Shown here one piece after another: positions 11,212 to 21,720 of a stretch of 64,000 nt of DNA. The translations under genes were made by a program, and so were the position numbers. Origin of the DNA: Sialis fuliginosa (taxonomy: Eukaryota > Arthropoda > Insecta > Megaloptera > Sialidae); contig OY540810.1 of the NCBI GenBank assembly GCA_961205875.1, positions 15,376,001-15,440,000 on the forward strand, read 5' to 3'. A model generated the notes under the pieces. The model was not told the DNA's origin and did not search any database. It saw nothing but the letters and a program-made list of their open reading frames with translations. Each line of letters begins with the position of its first letter. Positions within the stretch are counted from its first letter, which is position 1.

Positions 11212-11663
11212 TACTTGATTTAAATACTTGAAGTACTTACCTTAAGCACATTTCAAAACAGCAAAAAATACTTAAAGCATTTTTGACAGCTCTAATTAAG
11301 TGTAATTCGAATTGTCTTGTTTTAACAAAAAAAATTAATTATATTTTTAAATAAAAGCCCTCCTCTACTCTCCTTGCCGATTACGCAACTGATTATTCAT
11401 ATCTCATTCATTTATTTATATCGCTTATCATTTAAATAGAAAAATTTGTTTTATACAATTACCTAGATACATGCACACTATTCACTCTTAGTATTACGTA
11501 TAAGAAAGTCCAATAGTAGACAATATACAATTCTGTTTTGAAAGATTCATAACCGATTTATTATTTTGTTTTGGTTTAAAAAGAAAATGTAAAAATTACA
11601 TTTCAAAAACAATAAATACATTACAACGAAATTTTCTACGAGCAATTTAAACACAAAACTCTG

Positions 11664-11971
11664 CTAGAAATCAAACAAACAATTAGGGAGGGTGATGGTG
11701 GGGTGGAGAGGGGGATAAACCACTGCTGTACACATAACCATATAATTACATTCCGGCCGAACAAAAGATTTCAGCGAAACTTCTAAAGATTCCAATTTAC
11801 CGAAACTGTGGACTGATTGACCGTGAAATTGTTTAGCCAAATGTGTCGTCGTCATTCGATCGGATTTCGATATCGGCAAATTAACTTTAGATGTTAGCAT
11901 AACCGTTCCTCGCAGACGATCTCGATGCCACTATCCGTGCTCTTTTTTATGTCGGATGCTCGCGTACTCAT
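11664..11971 (-). CDS. Candidate small coding exon, possibly frameshifted
   Basis: Two open frames on the minus strand abut. The first runs 11971-11894 (25 codons, starting MSTRASDIKKSTDSGIEIV). The second runs 11900-11664 (78 codons, starting MLTSKVNLPISKSDRM). They overlap by 7 bases where the first stop (TAA) lies inside the second start region. Both have more varied amino-acid and codon use than the AT-driven chance frames around them, and the segment is CpG-bearing and not repeated in the window. One single-base indel would join them into about 100 codons. No known domain is recognised; it could be a broken exon or chance. Confidence 0.28.
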
Positions 11972-12735
11972 TTGTTTTATGCGCGGCGTTTCATCGGTTT
12001 GGGAAAAAATAGTTTCTGAATTTTTTTACTTTGCTGTATATTTTTTTTTGTTTGACACAATTTTGATTTATGTGAAACTAAAGTACTAACTAATATTTAT
12101 CGCTTTTTTTATTTCGGTATCTGAATGGACATATAATTAGGAATATATATATACATATTTATAAAGCTGGCACGGGACTTTCTTATACGTCATACAGAGT
12201 TTACGTGTATCTAATTTATATTAAACAAATCTATCCGGCTAACTGACAAAAGAAAGAAAAAAATTAATGGAATATAAAATATAGAAAATAATGTTCTCTT
12301 CAACTTGTATTATAAATATTTCTTTCTATCGTTTCAAATATAGTTTATAAAAATTAATTTAAAAAATTAAATAAAAAATATAAGTAAAACAAATTTTTGG
12401 CGGTTAATTGATAACAGATAGGAAAAATGGACGGACATAAATTTTAGAAAATAACGCTCCCCACAATTTATTTATAAACCATTTAAAATATAGATTTATA
12501 AACCATTTAAAATATGGTACCTAATTTTGAAAATCGAATTACCTTCAAAAAATTATTTTTGAAAAAATAAATAAATAGAACTTTACCAAAAATATATTTT
12601 TCCTAATACCGTTTCAAAAATAACTCGAAAAATTGTCGATCGTTTCCAAAAATATAATTGTTTGTCGTTTGTGAGTTACACAGTTTACAGATTGGCAGAT
12701 AGATATCATGGCAAACATAGTCAGGTAGAAATAAA
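11972..12735. other. AT-rich stretch with R5 fragment and a 24-bp duplication
   Basis: At 12172-12205 the string GGGACTTTCTTATACGT matches the R5 end motif seen at 33413 and 37830. At 12470-12517 a 24-bp unit (TTTATAAACCATTTAAAATA core) is directly repeated twice. No coding region is seen. Confidence 0.5.
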
Positions 12736-13487
12736 AAACATCTGCCAAGTAAATGCACAGTGCTTCCTCGTGATAAATTCACCAAAGGTAGTTAATTATA
12801 TTATCGAATAATTTTAATAAATACCGATAAAGTATACATATGAACTGCTTTTTTTATACAATTTTATTTAAACATATTTATTCGGCATTTTTTTTAATAC
12901 GCGCATGATTATTTATTCATATATTTTAATTTTTTGACAATTTCTATCTAAATCTAAATGTCTCTCTTATGTAAACGTCAAAATGTCATTTAATATGTCA
13001 AAGTAAATAGCTATTTAAAAAAAATAACGATTTTTTAAAGTAAATCGAGATAAATCTTTGTAAGGGAATATTTTACAATAAACGTTGTGATGATCTATGT
13101 ATACTATAGGAAATTGAATACTCTACAAAAAAGATTCTATAAAATTTTCACGTTACATGTATCGTTCTTGAGATACCTTGAAAAAATGAATGAATGACTT
13201 CTTTCATCTATTCCCCTTACACATGATTTTAAAATGGAATCGTCCTCAAGCCAGACCCAACCAACTCACCAAGTTTGATTAATATCAGTTCAGTGGTTCA
13301 TGAGTTATGCGTGTGACAAGGATTCAGGGGACAGACACACACACAGACAGACACGGAACAAAAAGTGCCAATCTTGATCTGAAAAGTAAAGATCAAGTTA
13401 AAATTTTGAAACCGAAGAATAATTTTTTTTCTCATTTTAAAACGATCACAAAGCTTCTCGTATCTTCGAAATAGCGAGAAAGCAATA
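12736..13487 (+). mobile_element. R1 family, most complete plus-strand copy (about 750 bp)
   Basis: Holds all blocks in order: the ACATCTGCCAAGTAAATGCA head, the AATTTTTTGACAATTTC block, AAATCTTTGTAAGGGAATAT, the TTCATGAGTTATGCGTGTGA block, a short ACAGACAGACA run, GATCAAGTTAAAATTTTGAA, and the tail CAAAGCTTCTCGTATCTTCG. No reverse-transcriptase or transposase frame is present, so it is non-autonomous. Neither the 5' nor the 3' boundary shows a clear target duplication. Confidence 0.8.
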
Positions 13488-13851
13488 ATACTGAGAATAT
13501 ATTATCAAATATTTCATGTACATAATGTAATAAAATAAAATCACGTATTTTATCACAGAAATATGATCAAATCTCTGTCAAAGATCTTTGACATATTTAT
13601 TTGATAATGTAATAGCGGCCTAACAAATGTATCATAATATTAATAACAACAAAATAATAAACACGAAAATCGATTTTCACGTTAAACCATTTCGACATTA
13701 TTCCTATAACAAAATGGCCACTGTCACGGGCCGGAAAGGATAATTGTATTCATATAATCTACAGAATTTAATCAGGTACAGCACGCATATTACATACATA
13801 TCACACACATCTGCAATAACGGGTTAAGAGACAGAGACATTATGTTGACAC
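13488..13851. other. No gene recognised
   Basis: AT-rich. A small inverted motif (ATTATCAAATATTTC at 13501 and TTTGATAATGTAAT near 13600) may mark another eroded element. Confidence 0.35.
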
Positions 13852-14061
13852 GTGGATACCGTAAAGGTAGAGGTCCAGGTTAAAAGGATCGGGAGATATC
13901 AGGACATGGAATCTCCTCCTAGAGCAGGTACGCACAATCGGTTTAATAGCATACCAACAGAATTAGTTATTATAGAAAATCAAATGTATGGGCAATATCA
14001 AATATTAATTGCTTGTTCAGTTTCGACGAAATTTATTTGGCTTTTCCCGGTTTTTAGATGA
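13852..14061 (+). pseudogene. Possible remnant of a retroelement integrase core
   Basis: The C-terminal third of this 69-codon frame (IACSVSTKFIWLFPV) follows the pattern around the first catalytic Asp of retroviral-type integrases, where a hydrophobic strand, D, then [ST]KFxWLFPV is usual. Here Ser stands at the Asp position and no HHCC finger or second or third acidic residue is present, so it cannot be active. The N-terminal half is not recognised. The match is short and could be coincidence. Confidence 0.3.
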
Positions 14062-14216
14062 AATTTTACATGTTTCTCTGTTTTTAAGTATAGTTACCAC
14101 TATTAGTTACACGTTATTGTAGAAAAACGAAAAATTCCTAAAATTTTCAGGGTGGTTTTCACTCTTTATAAGTAAAATAATTTACCAAAATCAAATTTTA
14201 CAAAATTAATTATGCA

Positions 14217-14472
14217 TTAAAACATCCACCAAGTAAAAGCACAGTGCTTCCTCACAAAAATTCACCAAAGGTAGTTAATTATTGAACAATTTAAATAAAA
14301 ACTGATAAAATTTTCATATAAATTGCTTGGCATTGATTAACCATTTAATTTTTATACAATTTTACTAAAAAATATTAGTTCGATATTTTTCATAAGACGC
14401 ACTTGATTATTTTTTCGTATATTTTTAACTTTTTGACAATTTCAATCTAAATCTAAATTTATGGAAACGTCA
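14217..14472 (+). mobile_element. R1 family, head fragment only
   Basis: Begins ACATCCACCAAGTAAAAGCA and keeps the CAGTGCTTCCTC and AATTCACCAAAGG blocks through the ATTTTTAACTTTTTGACAAT segment. It stops near 14472, where GC-richer non-repeat sequence begins. Confidence 0.75.
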
Positions 14473-14519
14473 ATCTTCACGACTTCCAACCAAATTCCTT
14501 AACTCTTCCCAGTAAAAGC

Positions 14520-14823
14520 GTGCGTAGCTCGGGTGGGCGCGTGTATACCAGCTACGAAATTCAGTGCATTTTTACTCGGATAATTCAATCTTAAAACAGT
14601 GGACCACTTTCTCCGGTGGACGATCCACCCGCCCCTGTAGGAAAGAGCCTCCGCAGCACACCGGATGTGCCCCCAATATTGATGTGTGCCGTGACCTGTA
14701 CGTAACTTCCGGCGACCAATATGTGTATACAGATAATATATTGGTTATGGAAATATATATTGATGCAATATCTGATCGCAGCGGGCCCATATAATGCGTG
14801 TTTCTTAATTTCTCTTTGTCCAT
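14520..14823. other. GC-richer segment with unassigned open frames
   Basis: The composition is clearly less AT-rich than the surroundings and includes CpG sites. A 76-codon frame (14564-14794, plus) and an 83-codon frame on the opposite strand (14572-14823) overlap almost fully, so at most one is real. The plus frame has several Cys (CRKEPPQHTGCAPNIDVC) but matches no family I know. It may be an exon of an unrecognised gene or transposon debris. Confidence 0.25.
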
Positions 14824-15243
14824 TTTCGTATGAAAAGTTGTCGGTAGATATAGATCAAAGCCTCAGATAAAAATAAACTGGAAATTATTAGTCGTATGGG
14901 GTGAGTGGATAAGATTTACAATAATGATTATTGGTTTCAGAATAGGGTCGTTATATTGTAATCAATATTCGTTGGAAAAAACATATATATTTTCATCATT
15001 ACAGTATTTAAGTAAAGATCAAAAAATTTATATTTTTGCTGGACTGATATTACTGTTGATTTTTGGATATAAAGCGGTTTAAATTATGGTCAAAATATCT
15101 GTGAAAATTAAATCAGGTTGTTCAAAATATTGGTAGAAATTTAAGGTTATGATGTAATGTTAGGTAGACAAGATTTAGTAAACCAATACTATTTTTTAGT
15201 GTTACATGCCAAACGTAACATTCATTTCAATAAACAATTTGCT

Positions 15244-15345
15244 TCTGATCTGTAATGTTTACTGAATTGCATAATTTAGCATAGTCGACCCCCTTTTACC
15301 GCTCGCTTCTTAAAGACTGTAACCAACCTCCTTGATAAACAAGAT
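15244..15345 (+). repeat. Dispersed repeat, best copy (others 8029, 55138)
   Basis: TAATGTTTACTGAATTGCAT, then TAGCATAGTCGACCCCCTTT and ACCGC, TTAAAGACTGTAACCAACC. The block order is shared with the two other copies. Confidence 0.6.
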
Positions 15346-15885
15346 TTTAATTGACCTTTAAACTTCATATGATTTTTCCAAACAAGAGTATATAAAATGA
15401 ATAGGAGGTAAATTATTTCCAAATGAATTAAAATTTATAATAACGAAAAGACCACCCATCTATATTTATATTTAAATAAAAATTAAAAAATTATTCATTT
15501 CCCGACCTAGATGTTCAAATAAAACAGTTTAAACACCCTCATTGACAGTAAAATCACATTAAAACATAAATACAAAATTTATAAAACAATCCTAATTAAA
15601 AATCATTAATCCTGTATTTTTTCAATACAATTTTTATCTAACCTAATTAAATTGAAACATGTAGCTGCAGTACGAAGCCTTGGCATTTAAAAAATACCCC
15701 AACAGAAAATGCTAGCTGACATTTTTAAAATCAGAATTTTAATTGATATTTAATGGCGCTGCTATTTTGTACCATCCTCAAAAGTTAATTATAACCATAA
15801 ATGTTTATACACATTCAGTCAACCCCTATTAAAAATATCGCTCCATGTACATTGATATTTGCCGATAAACATTATTCATATAACA
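15346..15885. other. No gene recognised
   Basis: AT-rich sequence without repeats detectable within the window. Confidence 0.4.
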
Positions 15886-16716
15886 GACTAGCTGGGCCCA
15901 CGCGGCTTCGCTCGCGTAGACTACGGAATTATTGTTTAGGATTTTTGAAAAATATAGTTTAATTAATTAAGTACAAACACGATTAGTTATTATTGTAATA
16001 ATAATTTATCAATACCTAAATTACCTAACAAAAACGAATCAGAAGAAAAAAGTACAAATAATTTGTGTTCTGTTTAAATTTAAATGTTAATTATTGAAAA
16101 CAAAATTAACTCAAACGTCAGCCGAGGGACTCCGAATATCTACCGAACGTAAGCGAATCCAGTCTGATGTACATCGCTTCGATGCGGCACGACACCATAC
16201 ATTTAAAATGTTACCTTTATAAATATATTTTAAGATATTTTCTAAACTATACGACCAAATTGGATGCTGTAAATGGCAAACTATATCTACATTAAGTACT
16301 TATGACGATGAAATCATTTATTTCGATAAGGATTAATGTTTTGCAGGTCATAAGTCCATGTAAACAAAACCCAAATATTTTATGTTTTTTTTGTAACATA
16401 AAAGCAGTCATTGTGGCTTAAATATAAAAGTTAGACATATCGTGTCGCTGACTTAATTGTAGAACTTTTGATTCTACACAATTCTTTAATACATTATTTT
16501 GTTCTATATTGAACGGTTTAGGCAGCGTATTACAAAACAGCGCGCCGACGGCAAAATTTTTTCCGACTTGATTTACTATTATCGTCACTGCTTTGTTGTT
16601 ATGTTACCTAACGTAAAAAAATATAGCCTATAACCTGGTCAGAGAACGTACCTATGAATTAAAAAAAAAAACTCGTAAATCGGATAAGTGGTTCTCGAGT
16701 GATAAGGTAACTAACG

Positions 16717-16774
<58 letters not shown>

Positions 16775-16803
16775 GAGACGTTGAGCTTTATATATATTAA
16801 GGA
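15886..16803 (+). mobile_element. R2 family, longest copy (about 918 bp)
   Basis: Begins AGCTGGGCCCACGCGGCTTC then GCTCGCGTAGACTACGG and ends with a GACA run followed by GAGCTTTATATATATTAAGG. Copies at 31446-32195 (plus) and 43856-44520 (minus) share internal blocks such as GTTCTACACAATTC-type sequence, CGGTTTAGGCAGC and TTTACTATTATCGTCACTGC. GC-rich heads plus GACA tails are widespread in insect non-autonomous retroelements, but the class cannot be fixed because no protein-coding part is present. Confidence 0.75.
16717..16773. repeat. (GACA)n microsatellite in the R2 tail
   Basis: About 14 uninterrupted GACA units ending GAGAGACG. The sister copies have about 5 units (32150-32175) and a similar short run (43880-43905, inverted), so this copy has expanded after insertion. 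Confidence 0.9.
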
Positions 16804-16916
16804 TGTTACGTATTTATTAACAATATTATAATTAGAAGTACATTACAATAAATTGCACAGAACCATTTTGTCAATGTAACATGATTTAAAATGTTTGTTC
16901 CAGGTTAGTAAATACA

Positions 16917-17098
16917 CAGGTTGCCTCAGTAGCTTTTGACCAATCAGCTTGGGCACTCCAGATGACGTAATTCTCCTTCTCGTGCCGAGTTACAAGGATA
17001 TATTTGTTATGATTGGGCACATCATTCCACCTTTCCACATTTGGGCACCCCTGATGACGTATTTCCCTCTCTCGCATCGAGCTACCGAGACTACCTTG
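16917..17098. mobile_element. R3 MITE with CCAAT and CRE-like motifs, copy 1
   Basis: Ends CAGGTTGCCTCAGTAGC and, inverted, CAAGGTAGTCTCGGTAGC. The interior has GACCAATCA (CCAAT box) and two ATGACGTA (CRE-like) sites, with a repeated block GGGCAC-CC-GATGACGTA. The second copy at 51373-51556 keeps all of these. Function of the motifs is unproven. Confidence 0.7.
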
Positions 17099-17202
17099 TC
17101 TTTACATACCGTGGTTTATACAAAATTTAAAATAATTAACAGTATTCAATAGCTAACTTATACCTTATACTACAGGTTTGTTATTAATTATATAGAATAG
17201 TA

Positions 17203-17550
17203 GGGGAGGTTGCCCACATATTATGGACCACCTCCCAAGCGCGGACCGCCTTGACATTTCTATGTTGTTGTATTCGTAGCGTGCTCAAACTTTTGTCATT
17301 GATATCTTTTCATGCTAGCTTAATTTTTCTGAGACATAGACGCGTTCGCACGTACTTATTTACTGCTCTGTGACCGAAAAACGAAATTTCTACTTTTCAG
17401 ATAAGTTTTTGTGTTTTGTTTAAACGATTATAAAGTGACTATTTTTCAACATCCAACTAAGGTGAATATAATCGCAGTATTTGTTTTTATGTCCTCTTTC
17501 GATTTCAGCATTGAAACATACTTTCGAGTCCGTATGTGGGCAACCTCCTT
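17203..17550. mobile_element. 348-bp MITE with perfect 16-bp terminal repeats and TA flanks
   Basis: GGAGGTTGCCCACATA at 17205-17220 is exactly inverted at 17533-17548. TA lies at 17201-17202 and 17551-17552. The interior is of average AT content and holds no frame of note. It fits a Tc1/mariner-type non-autonomous element. Confidence 0.8.
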
Positions 17551-17714
17551 TATTTAATATTAATTATATTTAATTATTTTATATAATACACTATTTAATA
17601 ACACACGCCGACAAAAAATACTTTTCTTCTGTTGTCTCCACTTCAATAAGTGATTTTTGAAATTTTTCCGAGGTAAGTTTTCTAGTAACTTTAACTCGGA
17701 ACTATCCATGTAGA

Positions 17715-17960
17715 AAATTGTAAAGGGGCCACGGTTAGCCCAGACTTGCGGCTATGCTAGCCAACAATGGACCAAGATATAAATGATAACTTCGTTCAAG
17801 ACTCGGCAAATGCTTGTCGTACCAGGCTGGCCCAGAGTTGGCCCAATCTTGGGTAAAGAATAGGTGACTTGAAGCACGGTATCTGAAGGTCGGCCTAGAC
17901 TGGAACCAATATCGAAAAAGCAACCCCATCGTCACAGCTGGCATTTCCTACATGGGTAGA
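17715..17960. other. Unassigned GC-richer segment with TTGGCCCA-type motifs
   Basis: Motifs such as GTTAGCCCAGACTTG, CTGGCCCAGAGTTGGCCCA and CGGCCTAGACTGG recur within about 180 bp, giving an irregular short-period pattern. A 69-codon minus frame (17735-17944) spans it, but it looks like a by-product of the repeats. Confidence 0.4.
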
Positions 17961-18471
17961 TCTCGGACCGAGTTTTATGGTTTGTACCTACCATTAAATA
18001 TTTGATTTTTAATGTTCGCTAGTATGTATTTGTATTTTTGAGCTATTGTGATTCTTTAAAGAAAATACTTACCAAAGAAACAATGAAAGCCAGTTTAATA
18101 AAAGCTAACAAGGAAAATTAACCTATAAGAGACCTATTTTAGATAACTTAACCTGTTTTTGTTTTTTATTTACGCAACGAGTTTTTTTTTAAATTAAATA
18201 ATTTGCAAAAAATGGATAAAACATTACATATACAGTAGCTATTCTAAAAAATACATTTAGTGTGTACTATAAAATAAGATGCTGCTCTGTTCAACAGAGT
18301 GGAAAGAAGATTTAATGTAGAAATCTGTCTAAAGGCTGTATCTAAACAAGGAGCAAAACATCCAAGCCCATGCCGCTGTCACTGTTTCTTAAAAAACTAT
18401 CCGTTCCTAACCATATAACAATAATGTACATACATACATTTATTAAACAAAGACAAGTATATGGTGTGTGC

Positions 18472-19587
18472 CAGTGGCGCACAGTGGGACGGAGCCACAC
18501 TATGCTGGACAAAAATCATTCGCTGCTTCAATTCGTCTTATAGTATTTTCAAATACTCAAGAATGGTTAAGCTTTAAGATAGACTTGTTTTTTAATTTAA
18601 AAGTTTTGAGGTTAAAAAACTGGTCAATAATGTGACAAACCAATAAAATAAAAATAAAACACTTATTTAAATATGAATTCTGAAATTTAAGTATCTTTGA
18701 GTAAGTATTGCGATATAATTCATCAGATCAGGATTTTTTTCATGTGCTTAAAAAAACATCTGCCATGTAAATGCACAGTGCTTCCTCGTACTAAATTCAC
18801 CAAATGTAATTTATTATAATTATTGAAAAATTTTAATAAACACCGATTAAGTATTCAGATTAACTGCCTGCCATTGGTTAACCATTTAATTTTTATTCAA
18901 TATTATTTAAAAAATATTAATTCGAAATTTCTCTTAATACGCATGATAATTTTATCGTATATTTTTAATTTTTTGACAATTTCAATCTAATTCTTAATTT
19001 TTCATCCTTGCAAACGTTAAAATGACATTTAACATGCCAAAGTCAATAGCGATTTCAAAAAATAAAAACGATTTTTTAAATTAAATTGAGATAAATCTTT
19101 GTAAGGGCATATTTTACAACTAACATTGTGCTGTAGTGACCTATATTATAGGAAATTCAATTTTATAAAATTTTACGAAACACACACGATTTTGACGATT
19201 TTTAAATGGGATCGTCCTCAAGTCAGACCCAAGCAAACAATTAAATTTCATTAATATCGGTTTAGTGGTTCATGAGTTATGCGAGTCACAAGGATTCAGG
19301 AGACAGACAGAAAAGTGTTTGTCTTGATCTGAAAGAGTATGATCAAGTTAAAATTTTGAAATTGAAGAACAATTGTTTTCTTATTTTAAAACGATCACAA
19401 AGCTTCTCGTTTCCTCGATATGGCGGTGGAAGCCAAATAATAACTTTGAAACTATTTAATTAAATGTTCTGAATTTTTTGTGGATACCAATTGAAGGAAA
19501 ATTTTAAACTATTTCTCAATAAAATTAGATACCATATATCATTAATTGTTTTGACGAGAGTATGTCAGTAGTTACGAGCCGCCACTG
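18472..19587. mobile_element. Possible hAT-like element carrying an R1 copy
   Basis: The left end CAGTGGCGCACAGTGGGAC and the inverted right end CAGTGGCGGCTCGTAAC share CAGTGGCG, a typical hAT-type terminus. The 8 bp outside each end (GTGTGTGC and GTGTATAT) match at only 5 positions, so the target duplication is doubtful. No transposase is present; the interior is largely an R1 copy. Confidence 0.4.
18748..19436 (+). mobile_element. R1 family, near-complete copy
   Basis: Contains head (ACATCTGCCATGTAAATGCA), middle (AAATCTTTGTAAGGGCATAT) and tail (CAAAGCTTCTCGTTTCCTCG). The segment between the middle and CGTCCTCAAGTCAGACCCAA is shortened. The 63-codon frame at 19272-19463 is repeat-derived. 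Confidence 0.8.
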
Positions 19588-19911
19588 GTGTATATGTTAG
19601 AGAGATCTCGCCTTTATTTGACCGCTATTTATAAGAAAACACCGGGAAACAAGCGGTCATATGAAAGCACGTTTTTGTTGATGGAAGTTTTTTTCCCGGT
19701 AAGAATGTATGCGGAAGATAGCCCCACATTTCGTAGACGGGCATATAAATTGTTGTGGGGGAATGCCTGTCTTCTCTTAAAGGAACCCGTATGCGGCTCG
19801 CAAAGGTCTTCATCAGCAGTAATTGTGAAAACATTTCTTGTAGATATTATGCCTGAGTGCGGTAATCCCGGAGAGAAGAATCATCATTGCATTAGGTCTT
19901 TGTCAAATTAA
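19588..19911 (+). CDS. Unassigned 107-codon open frame
   Basis: A GC-richer open frame directly after the putative hAT end. Residue use is mixed (several Cys, Pro, Arg), unlike chance AT frames, but there is no recognisable domain, signal peptide or membrane segment. A 69-codon opposite frame overlaps it. It may be part of an element or an exon; it may also be chance. Confidence 0.2.
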   Translation: MYMLERSRLYLTAIYKKTPGNKRSYESTFLLMEVFFPVRMYAEDSPTFRRRAYKLLWGNACLLLKEPVCGSQRSSSAVIVKTFLVDIMPECGNPGEKNHHCIRSLSN

Positions 19912-20029
19912 CAAAAAAGTGATACTCACTTGTTTTTTTTATAGTTCACATTATTTCAGAGGCCAAAACGACTATTTATTGAAATCTGAAAAAGAAATAC
20001 CTACATTGTATCTGTTTTATACAAGCTTT

Positions 20030-20110
20030 TAGGTTTCAGCATCGATTTGATCAATTTATCGGCCATCGTTTCGACGCACATTGCAGGGGACATCTTCAGG
20101 GGTCTAATGA
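20030..20110 (-). repeat. Dispersed repeat with CGTCGAAACGATGGC core
   Basis: Read on the minus strand: CCTGAAGATGTCCCCTGCAA, TGTGCGTCGAAACGATGGC, then CGATAAATTGATCAAATCGA. The related plus copy at 23970-24095 has ATGTCCACTGCAATGTGTGA then CGAAACGTTGGCCGATAA. The CTGAAGATG...CGTCGAAACG form is hammerhead-like (see 20800-20838). Confidence 0.5.
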
Positions 20111-20187
20111 AAGTGCACAGGTTATACTCAGAAGCTAAGATATACTATATTTGTCTGTCACAGCCTTCTAACTACTAAATCGTATGT

Positions 20188-20250
20188 CTTAGAAAGCTAG
20201 GATTTTAAATGTAATAGTAAATGATGGACCAATACAAAAAATTTGATAAA
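20188..20250 (+). repeat. Dispersed 65-bp repeat, second copy 26099-26163
   Basis: Shared blocks: CTTAGAAARCTRGGATTT-type start, TAATAGTAAATG, GGACCAATA and TTTGATAAA-type end. Both copies lie in otherwise plain AT-rich DNA. Confidence 0.5.
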
Positions 20251-20799
20251 GAAAATTCTATTGACTGAGTGCGAAGTAGGTGGTGGGGGAAATGAAATCG
20301 ATCGTAGCGCACGAGGTGACCAAAAGGGAACTTGTGACGGGCTCATTTTTAACTAAAAATAGAAAGGTTAATATGATTAACCAAACTATTGTCATAAAGA
20401 ATCGTCTAAAAAATATATTTTTTACTATATTTTATTGAAATTATATGTTTAATTACTTATTTTTCATTTCGACAGCTATAACAAAGCCCGCCCTACTTGT
20501 AACCGCTAGTCGGCGCTGTCATCGCGCACGCTGCGAATACTAAAAGTAAATCCGACCACCCGTTCTAAAGTTACGCTAATTAAATTATTTTTTGAAATTT
20601 TCGTTAATATATAAAATTTTTTTATATATTTACGATTTTTTTTTATATATTACGTAATGTTTATAATTAACGTAAAACTAATTTTAAAACATTGTTAAAA
20701 AATATTTTAATATTTTATCGTGTTCAAAATTGTTAGTTAGTTTATTTAAGTTAATATTATATTTTAATTAATGTTTATATATTTTAATGTGTTTTTTAG
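20251..20799. other. No gene; one CpG-bearing patch at 20480-20560
   Basis: The patch (for example CGCTAGTCGGCGCTGTC) stands out from very AT-rich flanks with many TTTTATATAT runs. No frame of note. Confidence 0.35.
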
Positions 20800-20838
20800 A
20801 TAGACACTGACGAAGTCTTAATAAGACGAAACGTCTAT
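20800..20838 (+). ncRNA. Hammerhead-like RNA hairpin motif
   Basis: CTGACGA (20807-20813) is followed by a GTCTT/AAGAC stem with an AAT loop and then GAAAC (20828-20832). This resembles the hammerhead core order CUGANGA, stem II, GAAA, which Penelope-like elements often carry. Two features argue against an active ribozyme: an extra A between CTGACGA and the stem, and flanks ATAGAC/GTCTAT that pair with each other instead of forming separate stems I and III. It may be a decayed ribozyme or a simple hairpin. Confidence 0.3.
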
Positions 20839-21202
20839 AAATAATAATAAATGTTATATCTTATATAACTATTTTTTTATTCAACCAATGACCTTAAACC
20901 TCGAAAACAAAATTAAAATTTTATTAAAAATAGTCATTTTCATAAATTCTACATACTATATTGTTTTATATATATATAGTACTTTATTTAAAAATTTCTT
21001 GCATTTTTTATAAGAATTAATCTGATCATATATAAAAATATCTTGAAAACACTTTAAGCATAACTAACTTTTATGTTAGTTAAAACTGACAATAATATCT
21101 TTTTATGAAACAATCTACTCTCCAATTTTAACGCATCGTTTACACGACAAATCTATTTACGACCATAACCCTTTAAAAGCAAAATGCCTAGCAAAAAATT
21201 GA
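20839..21202. other. No gene recognised
   Basis: Very AT-rich, with TA-repeat runs (TATATATATAG near 20970). Confidence 0.4.
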
Positions 21203-21226
21203 ATGTGTATTTATGTACACCCGTTA

Positions 21227-21720
21227 GAAGTTATACTTCTTTGGCGTGATTGAAAAATAACTACGAATAACCTCAAATAAGTATATAAAAATATAACAAT
21301 ATTCTGCTGTTTGTTTCAAATATAATTAAAAATTTAATTTATTGTAGAACTATAAAATAATATAGGTACAATGAAAATCATAAATCCATATTTAAATATA
21401 TGATAAAAATAAATACTTATAATTTCAAATATTATTTTGAATTTGCCGGTATAAAACATAGACAAAGAGTCATAAATATAGCCCATCGTATTCAAAAACG
21501 ATCAAAAGAAATAGAGATGTTTTGGTTAAACATGAATGAGAAAATTTAAATTACAGGAAATTGTAATGTGTTAAATTTTTAAATATGTCTATGGATGTCA
21601 TGACGTCATCATGTCATTCTTACGTTACTATGACCATGTTATCGCGCGCGTTCCGTTGCGATTCACTTCCGTTGCATTATTAAAATTTTACCTTCAACGC
21701 GTCTAAAGAAGTATAACTTC
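21227..21720. mobile_element. 494-bp inverted-repeat element
   Basis: The left end GAAGTTATACTTCTTT-GGCG and the right end inverted, GAAGTTATACTTCTTTAGACG, match over about 20 bp. The left end also continues outward into the motif shared with 658-694. Interior: AT-rich left half, then a CpG-bearing block near 21640-21675 (ATCGCGCGCGTTCCGTTGCG). No transposase. Confidence 0.6.

Noticed and set aside
16717..16773. Regular short repeats considered as a CRISPR-like array
   Set aside because: It is a plain GACA microsatellite with no spacers, in a eukaryotic repeat.
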